Assembly: GCF_001885585.1 (NCBI RefSeq)
Contig: NZ_LSRP01000001.1
Location: forward strand, 186,001-250,000
From: Pararhizobium antarcticum
Lineage (GTDB): Bacteria; Pseudomonadota; Alphaproteobacteria; Rhizobiales; Rhizobiaceae
DNA length: 64,000 nt
Direction: 5' to 3'
Shown here one piece after another: positions 26,111-34,397 of the stretch (the first letter of the stretch is position 1; each line of letters starts with the position of its first letter). The notes below the pieces were generated by a model. That model made no database searches, was not told where the DNA came from, and saw only the letters and a program-made list of their open reading frames with translations. The position numbers and the translations under genes were made by a program.

Positions 26111-27879
26111 GGCTTTCTCCTCAGTTCGGCCTGATCGCGCGCGAGAGCATTGGGCACGCGGTGGTGGTATTCCGGCTGTTGCGCGAAAAGTTTCCGCGTC
26201 ATCAGGGATTCGGTGAGTGTCTGGGGGCTCGTATGGCCAAGAAGGCTCTGCCGGCAGCCCATGCCGTTCTCTGTCGCATAGCCGGCAAGGCAGGCCTCGA
26301 CCCGCTGCCAGAAGCGATCTTCCGGCAGGCTGTAGACCTGTTCCAGCAGATGGGAGATCTCGCTCATATTGTAGACGAAGAGCGTATCCATGACGAGTTC
26401 GCGCAGCGAATCGAGATTGTCCGTCCAGTAATACTGATCCGGCTCGGCCTTGCGGTAATCGGCGTGCAGCGAGGAAAAGTCCGGCATGCGATCAGGCGCG
26501 CGCAGGAACGCCGGCGAAAACTCGATGCTTTCGTGGAAGTCGCGGAGAACCAGCCGGACAGGCCAGCCGTCGCGGTGGACCAGGAGCATGTTCTGCCCAT
26601 GCGCCTCGACCGCAATGCCGTGGCACACCAGGAGATGCCAGACCGGCAGCACGGCGATGTCGATCAGCCGGTTCAGCCAGGGCATCAATCCATGGCGAAG
26701 GATCCAGTCGTCGGCAAAGGGCCGACCGTCGGCCTCCATCATCATCAGAGCATTGAACGGCACGATGGCTTCGCCCGGACCGAGCGTCGCCTGCGCGCTG
26801 TCTCGCCAGATGGCGCCGATCTGGCCGGTCAGATCGCCTTCGCCATCGGCGATGATACCGGCATACTCGCGCAGGATCGTCAGCGGATAACGCGTATTGA
26901 ACAGACTGTCGTCGGCAACGATCCCACTGATCCATGCGGAGATCACCGGCGCGGTACAGACCGAATGCGGCTCCAGAATGCGCCGGGACGAGGTGTTGAC
27001 GAGGTTCATCGGCAGTTTGACATTGGCCGCCATCGGCCGGCTGGCGTTCATCAAGGTCCGGATCGATTGCGTCGCGGTGTAGCAATCGCCAAGCGCGCCC
27101 AGAAAATGGGCCTCACCGGCGTCGATCCACGGCAGGAGAAGGGACGGGCCGAGATTGGTCCATTGCCATGGATGCAGTGGGACGAGGCCGAAGTCGTCGG
27201 CCGTCAGTCCCAGCGCATCCCGTTTCCGCTGCAGCGTATCCCAGACCTGCGGACCAAGCTCTGAAAGCCAGAAATCCGCCTCATGGCAGGGCAGTGCCTG
27301 CCGGACATGACGGCGCGCGACCGCAAGCCAGACGAGTTGGAAAGACTTACCCGATTCCGGCCCATAAGCCTGGTGATCTGCCGTCGAAAACCCTGTCCTT
27401 GCCTTGAAGCAGGGGTGGTAGGGGTGCCCCTCATCCAGCGCGCCCTCCATTTCCGCCAGCGACATTTCGCGACGATCCCGAACCATCGTCGTTTCCTCAT
27501 TCTGTCGGCAGAATGCGATCGTCTGCTGCATTTCGCCCAGCAGCCGTTCGCGATTGACTGCCGGACCCGGCAGGCCGGCAACGACGGCCTCGAGCGTGGC
27601 AACGGTCCAGCCGCTATTACACGTCCTCATCGCAACAGAACCGGCAATCAGTCTGGGACGACCGAACACCCCGATCTTGCCACGGCAGCGGAAATCGACG
27701 CGCGCCCCACCCTGCCCCGGCCGGTTCTCCGGCCGCCGATCATGCGACCAGTCGAACAGGAAGTATCCGTCTGCAGCACTTTGCCGAACCGGCACGATGC
27801 CCTCGAAGATCAAGGATTCCATCAGTTGGCGCAGCACCCGTTCATCGGGCCTTTGTGGCAGGTCACGAGGCAATGGCAT
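26107..27879 (-). CDS. asbB: NRPS-independent siderophore synthetase (IucA/IucC family, AsbB-like)
   Basis: 590 residues. NIS motifs are GHPYHPCFKARTGF (151-164), LVPLHPWQWTN, TATQSIRTLMN, and VEAHGQNMLLV followed by LRDFHE. AsbB-type enzymes use ATP to condense a (mono- or bis-)substituted citrate with a polyamine or aroyl-polyamine, completing petrobactin. It overlaps asbA by 17 bases. The AsbA/AsbB assignment follows gene order and size. Which enzyme acts first cannot be read from the sequence. Confidence 0.87.
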   Translation of the reverse strand: MPLPRDLPQRPDERVLRQLMESLIFEGIVPVRQSAADGYFLFDWSHDRRPENRPGQGGARVDFRCRGKIGVFGRPRLIAGSVAMRTCNSGWTVATLEAVVAGLPGPAVNRERLLGEMQQTIAFCRQNEETTMVRDRREMSLAEMEGALDEGHPYHPCFKARTGFSTADHQAYGPESGKSFQLVWLAVARRHVRQALPCHEADFWLSELGPQVWDTLQRKRDALGLTADDFGLVPLHPWQWTNLGPSLLLPWIDAGEAHFLGALGDCYTATQSIRTLMNASRPMAANVKLPMNLVNTSSRRILEPHSVCTAPVISAWISGIVADDSLFNTRYPLTILREYAGIIADGEGDLTGQIGAIWRDSAQATLGPGEAIVPFNALMMMEADGRPFADDWILRHGLMPWLNRLIDIAVLPVWHLLVCHGIAVEAHGQNMLLVHRDGWPVRLVLRDFHESIEFSPAFLRAPDRMPDFSSLHADYRKAEPDQYYWTDNLDSLRELVMDTLFVYNMSEISHLLEQVYSLPEDRFWQRVEACLAGYATENGMGCRQSLLGHTSPQTLTESLMTRKLFAQQPEYHHRVPNALARDQAELRRKP

Positions 27880-29665
27880 GGCTCGTCCTCGTCATTGCCA
27901 ATAGGGAAGGGCTTCTCAGCGGGTTGGCAATCGGCCGGTAGAGGCTCGCGCCCGCGTCCGATTGCAGTTCGTCGACATCAAACAGCCGGGTCGTCAGATT
28001 GGCCTTGGAGGTGATCGTCGGCTGATCCAGGACATGGCGGGCGAAATCGCGGCCGGCCCCCGCCATGGTCAGCGCGCAGCCTTCCAGATGCGCGCGCAGG
28101 AGGCACAAAAGCGCGCCCTCGTCGCACAGACCGTCATGCCCCATGCGGCTGATCACGGAGAAAACCTGATTGACGATCAGGTAGTAGCTGAACCGCTCGC
28201 GGATCTCGCTTTCGGCAAAATAGAGCGAGCCGATGGTTTCCGTCTCCGGTACATGGGCCGCGAGCAGGCTGCGGTACCGCTCGGAGAGATAGAACCCCTG
28301 ATTGTCGCGATAGTAGCTGAAGCGGGGATAACCGCCCAAGATATCGATCAGGCTGTTTTGCTGATGCGCTTCCAGCGCCACGCCGAAATCGTCGAAAAAG
28401 CGGATCAGCGGCTCGACGGCCCGCTCCAGATAGCGCTGGAACCAGTCCAGAGCCACGGTCTGTAGGCTCTGCCCGCTGCTCGCGGCGAGACCGCAGATCA
28501 AGCGCATGAGCCGGGAGGTTTCGCCCGGCATCGGATCGGCGGTCAGCGCCGCCATGGTAACGACGCCGGCCCCGCGCGAACCCGCAAACAGGTTTTCCCG
28601 CAGGATCGTCTCGAAGCCGCTTTCCGCACGACCGGGAATTTCGACGGTAAGATAGGCCGGGTCCTGAATGATCCGGAAAGAGGCGGAGCGTTCGGCAAAA
28701 CCAATCCGGTCGACGAGCTTTGCCATGGCCACGCCGGCGTCGAGTTCATGGCGGCGGTTGAGGCGAACCGAATTGGTGATGCGCACCGGAAGCGAAAACT
28801 TCAGCATCCAATCCTGCTCTGCATTGTAGACGGTGCGCACCGAAGAGGTCGCCGTAAAACACGGACCGGACGGGCCGAGATGCCGCAGGATACCGTCGCG
28901 CTGCAGGGCCTGGATGTCAGGATCGAGCAAGAGCGCCTCTGCCTGAAGCGGATGCATCGGCAGCAGCACTTCGCCGGCGCGGGCAGTAGGCATGTCCCCG
29001 CCGGAAGCCGCCATTGCGGCGACAATGTCCGGGGCAGTGAGGGCCCGTGCGGACGCATGGCGTACATGATCGGCTCTCGCCGCGAAATAATGCAGCTTGA
29101 AGGCGCCGCCCAATTCCGGGGCGTAGCGTTCCTGCTGCCAGAAGGTCATGCCCTGCCGGCTTTTCGGTGTCGGATGCAGCCAGTGTCCAAACACCAGCGA
29201 TTGCTCCGCCGCAAGGAAATCATCGGCCTGAACGGGCCGTTCGCGGGCCTTGTCGAGATAGAGCGCGGTCTGCTGGTAGCTGTCGAGAACACGCATCAGC
29301 AATTCGAGTTCGAAGCCGCGCATCCTGTCGCTGCCAGCATTCTCCATGGTGCGGCGATTATCCTGGTAGGTCTCGTGGACGAGGCTGTGCAGAGCCGACA
29401 GGCGCTCGATATTCCTCCAGATGGGATCAGAAGTGCCGCGGCCCCAGATGCGACCGAACTGAATCGGTCCACACGAGGAAGGAGAAACGATCTCCGCGCG
29501 CAGCAACATGTGCTGGCTGGGCAGCGACCATTCGATACAATCGACGCCCGGTCCCCGAGCAGTCCTGTGCCTTGCTGCAACACCGGGATTGACCTCCCGC
29601 AGATAGCAGTTTGCAAAACTCTGGAACGTTGCTTTTTCCGCTGCTTGCCTAGACGTTTGTGTCAT
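27863..29665 (-). CDS. asbA: NRPS-independent siderophore synthetase (IucA/IucC family, AsbA-like)
   Basis: 600 residues from the ATG at 29665, chosen because GAGG lies six bases upstream; GTG 29680 and ATG 29671 in the same frame lack such spacing. NIS motifs are HPTPKSRQG (164-172), MHPLQAEALL, TATSSVRTVYN, then KFSLPVRITNSVRLN, and EAHQQNS near the C-terminal third. AsbA condenses citrate with spermidine as the first step of petrobactin synthesis. It is the first biosynthetic gene of the asbA-B-C-DE-F block. The 110-base gap upstream of it could hold an internal promoter. Confidence 0.88.
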   Translation of the reverse strand: MTQTSRQAAEKATFQSFANCYLREVNPGVAARHRTARGPGVDCIEWSLPSQHMLLRAEIVSPSSCGPIQFGRIWGRGTSDPIWRNIERLSALHSLVHETYQDNRRTMENAGSDRMRGFELELLMRVLDSYQQTALYLDKARERPVQADDFLAAEQSLVFGHWLHPTPKSRQGMTFWQQERYAPELGGAFKLHYFAARADHVRHASARALTAPDIVAAMAASGGDMPTARAGEVLLPMHPLQAEALLLDPDIQALQRDGILRHLGPSGPCFTATSSVRTVYNAEQDWMLKFSLPVRITNSVRLNRRHELDAGVAMAKLVDRIGFAERSASFRIIQDPAYLTVEIPGRAESGFETILRENLFAGSRGAGVVTMAALTADPMPGETSRLMRLICGLAASSGQSLQTVALDWFQRYLERAVEPLIRFFDDFGVALEAHQQNSLIDILGGYPRFSYYRDNQGFYLSERYRSLLAAHVPETETIGSLYFAESEIRERFSYYLIVNQVFSVISRMGHDGLCDEGALLCLLRAHLEGCALTMAGAGRDFARHVLDQPTITSKANLTTRLFDVDELQSDAGASLYRPIANPLRSPSLLAMTRTSHAIAS

Positions 29666-29775
29666 GTCCATCCTCGGCACGCGACTGCTGGTCGCGCCAC
29701 GGCCGTCCTCCGATCATGAAGGACACCTTGAATTCTGTTGTCGAAGCGGGCCTTTGCCCGGGCTTCAATGCAGGC

Positions 29776-30066
29776 TTATCCCGCGCTGTGCCACTGCAGG
29801 GGATCGGCAGGCTCGCGGAAGGCAAAGCGCAGCAGGTGGCTTTCGATCACAGATTTCGTTTCCGCCAGTTGCGCCTCGTCCGGAGCCTCGACCCGGATGC
29901 GCAGGGCATCCGGGTCGGCCTCGAGATAGCCGGTGCCGCAGGAGAACCGCAGTTGCCCCTGCCCTTCGGCCTGTTCCACCGCGATCTTGTGGGCGAAGTG
30001 CTTGCACAGCTGGGCGAGATATTTCCCGCCATTCTCCGTTGCAAAGCGGGTGGATGCCTCAAGCAT
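29776..30066 (-). CDS. DUF2218 family protein
   Basis: 96 residues: a DUF2218-type small alpha/beta protein with HFAHKIAVE and FSCGTGYLEADPDALRIRVE, then ESHLLRFAFREPADPLQW. The biochemical role is unknown, but the family is repeatedly found beside siderophore receptors and reductases. It lies between the TonB receptor (25 bases downstream of it) and asbA, in the same direction, so it probably belongs to the iron operon. No signal peptide; cytoplasmic. Confidence 0.8.
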   Translation of the reverse strand: MLEASTRFATENGGKYLAQLCKHFAHKIAVEQAEGQGQLRFSCGTGYLEADPDALRIRVEAPDEAQLAETKSVIESHLLRFAFREPADPLQWHSAG

Positions 30067-30091
30067 GGAAACTCCTGTCAGGACCGCGGTG

Positions 30092-32392
30092 TCAAAAAGT
30101 GGCGCGCGCGCTCAGCATGAACGAGCGACCCGGTTCATAGAGCGGCGTGACCGTGCCGAATTCCTGGCCATAGGTGGCCCGGTCGGAATAGGTCTCGTCG
30201 AAGACGTTGTTGAGTGCTGCGCGCAGCGTCAGGTTCGGATGGCTGATCGGCTTGTATTCGACATAGGTATTGACAACCTCGTAGCCATCGAACGGCAGAC
30301 TGCCCGGCGAAACATCGTCATAGTCGAGCGCGAATTCGACATCGCCGCCAACGGTCACGCCCCAGTCCGTGAAGGTATGGGCGGCAGCAAGCGTGATGAA
30401 CTGTCCAGCCGGCGCGGCCAGATAGGTGCCCGTGTCGGAATCCGCCGGCACGCCGTCGATCGTTACGTCGATATTGGCGTACTTCACCTTAACGTAGCCA
30501 TCGACCCAGTCATAGCCGGCACCGATCTCGAACCCCTGGGAGCGGACATCGTGGTTTTCGATGCCGCGCAGAATCGCATAGCGCGCAGCGCGCGCATCAT
30601 CGAGATCCGTGCGGAACACACTGCCTTCGATCGAGAAACCGTTGTATTTCGCCTCTAGACCGAGCGCGTAATTGTCGGCGCTGCCCGATTGAGGCCCCGA
30701 ACCATAGTCCCAGTTCGGGTTCATGATGAAGTTTTCGGCAAGCGGTACGCCAGCCCAGACATGCGAGTAGCCGGCCTTGGCGGTCAGCAGATCCTCGATC
30801 AGGTCGTATTCGCCCGAAAGATTGCCGCTGAAGCCGGCGTCGTCCCATTCTTCGTCCGTCGTTCCCGTGAACCACTGCTGATCGCCGCGCACACCAAAGG
30901 AAAGGCGTGTCCGTTCCCATGGCTCCAGGCGGGCCTGGGCATAGATGCCGACATTCGACGCCTTTTCCCGGCTGGCATCGGCCCCACCTTCAAGCTCGGC
31001 CTCGTCGCTATAGAAATCGATGCCGGCAGTGATGCTGCCGATATCGAAGGCAAACTTGTTTTCGAACTTGCCGTTGAAACTGTCCGTTGTACCGACTGCC
31101 AGATATGTCGGCTGCGGGAAGACCGGAACCTCCAGCGCGGTCTTGCTGTAGGCGAGCACGAGCTTCGGATCCCACCAGCCTTCCGGCGTACTGTCGGTAT
31201 AGGTGAAGACGGTGTTCTGGCGATCCAGCGTGTAGTCGCGCACGATCGGCTCCCAGGGACGGCCGGTATCGACGAAGCCTGCATTGGCGCGGTAAGGGCG
31301 TGGCGCAGCGTCGTGAACGCGATCGTGGCTGAGCGAGATGCGGTCGCCGCTCTCGAACTCATAGGCGACCTTGCCGATGCCGCTCAGGAGGTCGGTGCCC
31401 GTGCCCTGTACCGCCTGGCCGTTGCCGCCGCTGAAATCGTCGCCCTTGCCGAACTTGAAATAGCCGAGCACCTCAAAGCCTTCCTTCATGCCATAGGCCG
31501 AAAGGCCGGTGGTGAAGGTTTCGCTGTTGAAGTCATAGTCCGAGGCGATGAAACCGCCGAAACCGTCAGCGTCGAGAAAATCGCGCGCATCCTTTGTCTC
31601 GTAGGCGATGGCGCCGCCAAGCGCGCCCGGGCCGGCATCGGCCGGCGCAATGCCGGCATCGACGCCGACGGCCTTCAGAAGACCGGGATCGATCAGGTTC
31701 GTGCCACTGTGGTGGAACACCTTGTTGTTCTGGCGGCTGCCGTCGATGGTCACAGCCAGGTTCGTTTCCTCGATGCCGTGCACATAGACCTTCTGCGACA
31801 TCGGCAGCGAACTGCCGACGGTAACACCGGGTTCACCAGCAAAGACGTCCGCAAGGTTTGCCGGGTTCTTTTCCGCCAGGTCGTCTGCGGTGATGGTCAC
31901 GCCGCCAATGCCGGCGACGCCGTCACCATAGACGGAAATCTGGTCCAGAACCGTCGCGCCATCCGCCGCCACATTTCCGGCAGCACCGCCATCGGCAGCA
32001 CCGGCCCTGCCGATCACGGCCGTACCACCAGAAATTTCGTAGGGAATTCCGGTGCCGGCAAGAAGGCTGGCGAGCGCCTGGGCCGGCGGCAGCGAGCCAC
32101 TGACCGCACTGGAGCGCGCACCGCGCGCGGTATCGGCCGACAGCGTCACCTGCAGGCCGGACTGCCGGCCGAACGCATTGAGCGCGCCAGCCAAAGACTG
32201 CGCCGGGATATCGAATTCACGGCTGGCGCTCACACGCCCCATGGTGTCCTGCGCAAAAGCAGGATTCAGCGCATCGAGCGCAAGGGATGAAAAACCGACA
32301 ATTGCCGTTGTGGCAAGCAGGCGCAAGGCATGGGTGCGCGCACTGGCCGATTGAAAAGAAACATGGCCTGTACGGCGTCGCGGCGAAATCAT
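30092..32392 (-). CDS. TonB-dependent outer-membrane receptor with STN signalling domain
   Basis: 766 residues from the ATG at 32392, preceded by a G-rich ribosome binding site; the frame is open to 32476. A signal peptide ends at about residue 47 (NPAFAQ). The STN domain (about 55-125: REFDIPAQSLAGALNAFG and on) marks a FecA/FpvA-type transducing receptor. A plug domain follows (KVYVHGIEETNLAVTIDG) and a 22-strand barrel ends with aromatic Phe (MLSARATF). It imports a ferric siderophore and signals through the adjacent FecR to FecI. The plug also has some resemblance to haem/haemoglobin receptors, so the ligand is inferred from the asb genes. Confidence 0.88.
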   Translation of the reverse strand: MISPRRRTGHVSFQSASARTHALRLLATTAIVGFSSLALDALNPAFAQDTMGRVSASREFDIPAQSLAGALNAFGRQSGLQVTLSADTARGARSSAVSGSLPPAQALASLLAGTGIPYEISGGTAVIGRAGAADGGAAGNVAADGATVLDQISVYGDGVAGIGGVTITADDLAEKNPANLADVFAGEPGVTVGSSLPMSQKVYVHGIEETNLAVTIDGSRQNNKVFHHSGTNLIDPGLLKAVGVDAGIAPADAGPGALGGAIAYETKDARDFLDADGFGGFIASDYDFNSETFTTGLSAYGMKEGFEVLGYFKFGKGDDFSGGNGQAVQGTGTDLLSGIGKVAYEFESGDRISLSHDRVHDAAPRPYRANAGFVDTGRPWEPIVRDYTLDRQNTVFTYTDSTPEGWWDPKLVLAYSKTALEVPVFPQPTYLAVGTTDSFNGKFENKFAFDIGSITAGIDFYSDEAELEGGADASREKASNVGIYAQARLEPWERTRLSFGVRGDQQWFTGTTDEEWDDAGFSGNLSGEYDLIEDLLTAKAGYSHVWAGVPLAENFIMNPNWDYGSGPQSGSADNYALGLEAKYNGFSIEGSVFRTDLDDARAARYAILRGIENHDVRSQGFEIGAGYDWVDGYVKVKYANIDVTIDGVPADSDTGTYLAAPAGQFITLAAAHTFTDWGVTVGGDVEFALDYDDVSPGSLPFDGYEVVNTYVEYKPISHPNLTLRAALNNVFDETYSDRATYGQEFGTVTPLYEPGRSFMLSARATF

Positions 32393-32493
32393 TTTACCCC
32401 CGTCTCGGTTAAGCAGACGCAGTGCCCCCGGCATGCGCTTCCGACCAAAGACGACGGGCTCCGGATTTTTTTTCACCCGGATCTAATTTTTCT

Positions 32494-32508
32494 TGAGTAT
32501 TTTTATCC
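32494..32508. promoter_or_regulatory. Candidate iron-responsive (RirA-type) box before the TonB receptor
   Basis: TGAGTATTTTTATCC agrees at 11 of 15 positions with the rhizobial iron-responsive operator pattern TGA-N9-TCA (recalled consensus TGAGTATTAAAATCA). It lies about 100 bases upstream of the receptor start, in the 118-base AT-rich gap after fecR. RirA control is an inference, and the last base departs from the core. Confidence 0.4.
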
Positions 32509-32510
32509 TG

Positions 32511-33521
32511 TTAAAATTGCGTGAGTACGCGGCCGTACTCCGTGACGTCCCGGACCCTGCCGCCATAGGGCTGCACCAGAGCCTTCAACGCGCGATCCGG
32601 GTCTGAGAGATCGTAGAGACCAGTCACCCGCCGCGCGGCAAGCCTTGGATCGGGAACGCTGATCCACGCCGTATGATAGCGCTGCAAACGCTCGACAACA
32701 TCGGCGATCGTCACATCATTGACGAACATCCGCCCCTGTCGCCAGGCGGCAATATCCTCCGGCGCGATCGTATCGCGTGCGACAGCGCCGCTGGCGTGGT
32801 CGACCACCGCCATCTCGCCCGGCGAAAGTTCGAAATTCCCCTTGCGCGCACCCTCGTCGTAGGAAATGGCGACGCGGCCGCGCGCCAGTTCGACTGTGGT
32901 TTCGCCACCCGTCAGCTGGACATCGAAGGCCGTGCCGAGCACGAGAACCCGGACGCCGCCGGCATACACCGAGAACGGCCGCTTCGGATCATGCACGACG
33001 TCGAAATAGGCCTCGCCGGCCAGCAAGGTAACCTGTCGCCCGGCCGTGGACACATCGGTCTTTATGGCGCTACCGCCGCCGAGCTGGACGACAGTGCCGT
33101 CCTCAAGCGTCACGATCCGGCTTTCACCGGTTCCGGTCCTGTGGTCCGCCTGCCACCAGACCAGCACTGACGGCATAGCAAAGACGGCAAGTAGGCTGAC
33201 GCAAAGCGCGGCACCGGCGATCGTGGCACGCCGGAAACCGCGCCGTCTGCGGATTGGCGATGGTCCGGCCACTGGAACCGCTGGCCACAACTGCTGATGC
33301 ACGGGAGGTACCTCGCCCAAAAGCTGCCAGGTCTTCAGTGCATGGCTCCAGGCGCGCCCATGCGACGGGGAGCGGCCGATCCATTGCTGGAATTCACCGT
33401 CGATATCGGGACAGTTCGGGCTTGCCTTCAACTGCAGAAACCAGTCCATGGCCTCTTCCAGAATGACGACGGGAATTTCGTTTTCTCGGCTCAATTCACA
33501 CCTGCACCGGCAAATCCTCAT
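32511..33521 (-). CDS. FecR-type anti-sigma/sigma regulator
   Basis: About 336 residues. An N-terminal cytoplasmic DUF4880-like segment (ILEEAMDWFLQLKASPNC) comes first, then a single membrane span (about AGAALCVSLLAVFAMPSVLV). The periplasmic FecR domain contains LEDGTVVQLGGGSAIKTD and GEAYFDVVHDPKRPFSVYAG. It passes the signal from the STN domain of the receptor to the ECF sigma factor. The start is uncertain: ATG 33521 and GTG 33533 have no good ribosome binding site, while TTG 33494 has AGGTG close by and gives a more family-like N-terminus. Confidence 0.88.
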   Translation of the reverse strand: MRICRCRCELSRENEIPVVILEEAMDWFLQLKASPNCPDIDGEFQQWIGRSPSHGRAWSHALKTWQLLGEVPPVHQQLWPAVPVAGPSPIRRRRGFRRATIAGAALCVSLLAVFAMPSVLVWWQADHRTGTGESRIVTLEDGTVVQLGGGSAIKTDVSTAGRQVTLLAGEAYFDVVHDPKRPFSVYAGGVRVLVLGTAFDVQLTGGETTVELARGRVAISYDEGARKGNFELSPGEMAVVDHASGAVARDTIAPEDIAAWRQGRMFVNDVTIADVVERLQRYHTAWISVPDPRLAARRVTGLYDLSDPDRALKALVQPYGGRVRDVTEYGRVLTQF

Positions 33522-33610
33522 GCCAAAAGGCACATTTCAAGCCGAATTATCCGTTCTATGACAAAGACGATTTGCCTGTGGTTTTTTTTCACAAAACCGT
33601 CGTCATCCCG

Positions 33611-34120
33611 TCAAGTGTCCACAGTAAGCCTTTCCGCAATCCGCATCATGGCAGTGCGGACGTGCCGATGCGCGGTGGCGACGGATACATCCAGCCGCTC
33701 GGCGATCTCGTCCAGGGTATAGTCTCCGAAGCGGTGCATCTCGAGCGCGACCCTGACATCAACGGGAAGTTCGGAAAGAACGAGCGAGACCTGCCGGAGT
33801 TCGTCGCTCAACAAGAGGATCTGTTCCGGACTGCGTTCCTCGCCCGGGATGGACCAGAAGGGCGGATCGTCGCTCTGCTCCCGCGCTTCGATCCTGCGCC
33901 GTTTCAATGCATCAAAGGAAAGATTGCGGACAATACGGTAGAGGTAACCCAAGGTTTGCCTGGCGGAGCCGAAGGCGGTATTGGCCGGGGCGAACCGCAG
34001 GAACGCCTCCTGCACGATATCCTCGGCGGTTTCCCGCGAGCCGAGAATACGCGTCGCATATTCGATCAGCGCCTTGCGGTTGGCGATATAGAGACTGGTA
34101 CGGATTTCGGCGTCTGCCAT
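33611..34120 (-). CDS. FecI-type ECF sigma factor
   Basis: 169 residues. Region 2 covers LIEYATRILGSRETAEDIVQ with AFLRFAP and TLGYLYRIVRNLSFDALKRR. Region 4 has ELPVDVRVALEMHRFGDYTL, then DEIAERLDVSVATAHRHVRT. The size, and the fecR plus STN-receptor genes that follow, make a complete FecI/FecR/FecA-style surface-signalling set. It heads the minus-strand locus. Its target is probably the receptor/asb promoter(s). Confidence 0.92.
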   Translation of the reverse strand: MADAEIRTSLYIANRKALIEYATRILGSRETAEDIVQEAFLRFAPANTAFGSARQTLGYLYRIVRNLSFDALKRRRIEAREQSDDPPFWSIPGEERSPEQILLLSDELRQVSLVLSELPVDVRVALEMHRFGDYTLDEIAERLDVSVATAHRHVRTAMMRIAERLTVDT

Positions 34121-34291
34121 GGCCTGCAGCTTCCGTTACAAAAGCGGGTTTTCAAGAACCGATCGCACCGCCACTGTCATTGCCGCGTTCCTTTCGGTTT
34201 CCGGTTGCCGATCCCGCCGACAAACTGATGCACAGCGCCCGCGACCGTGCCGAAAACCCTACCTCGGGGCACGATGCCGCGGACCTATATC

Positions 34292-34310
34292 ACAAGGTTT
34301 GTAAACTTGT
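34292..34310. promoter_or_regulatory. Dyad in the fecI upstream region
   Basis: ACAAGGTTTGTAAACTTGT has ACAAG/CTTGT arms with TT/AA continuing inward, 172 bases upstream of fecI. The adjacent TGT-N9-TCA (34308-34322) is a weak iron-box-like match. It is the only symmetric element seen in this 277-base gap between fecI and the ATP-grasp gene, so it is a candidate regulator site for the iron locus. Confidence 0.35.
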
Positions 34311-34397
34311 CTGGAATTATCACCTTTGTTTGCGATTTATCGACGGCACGCCGCGCCGGCGAAATTCCCCGCAAATAGCAGCCGAGCCGGCGCCGGT

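Noticed and set aside
30689-32290. 533-codon plus-strand open frame opposite the TonB receptor
   Set aside because: The minus-strand product has a signal peptide, STN, plug and barrel. The plus-strand frame has no ribosome binding site or domain and is a GC-driven shadow.
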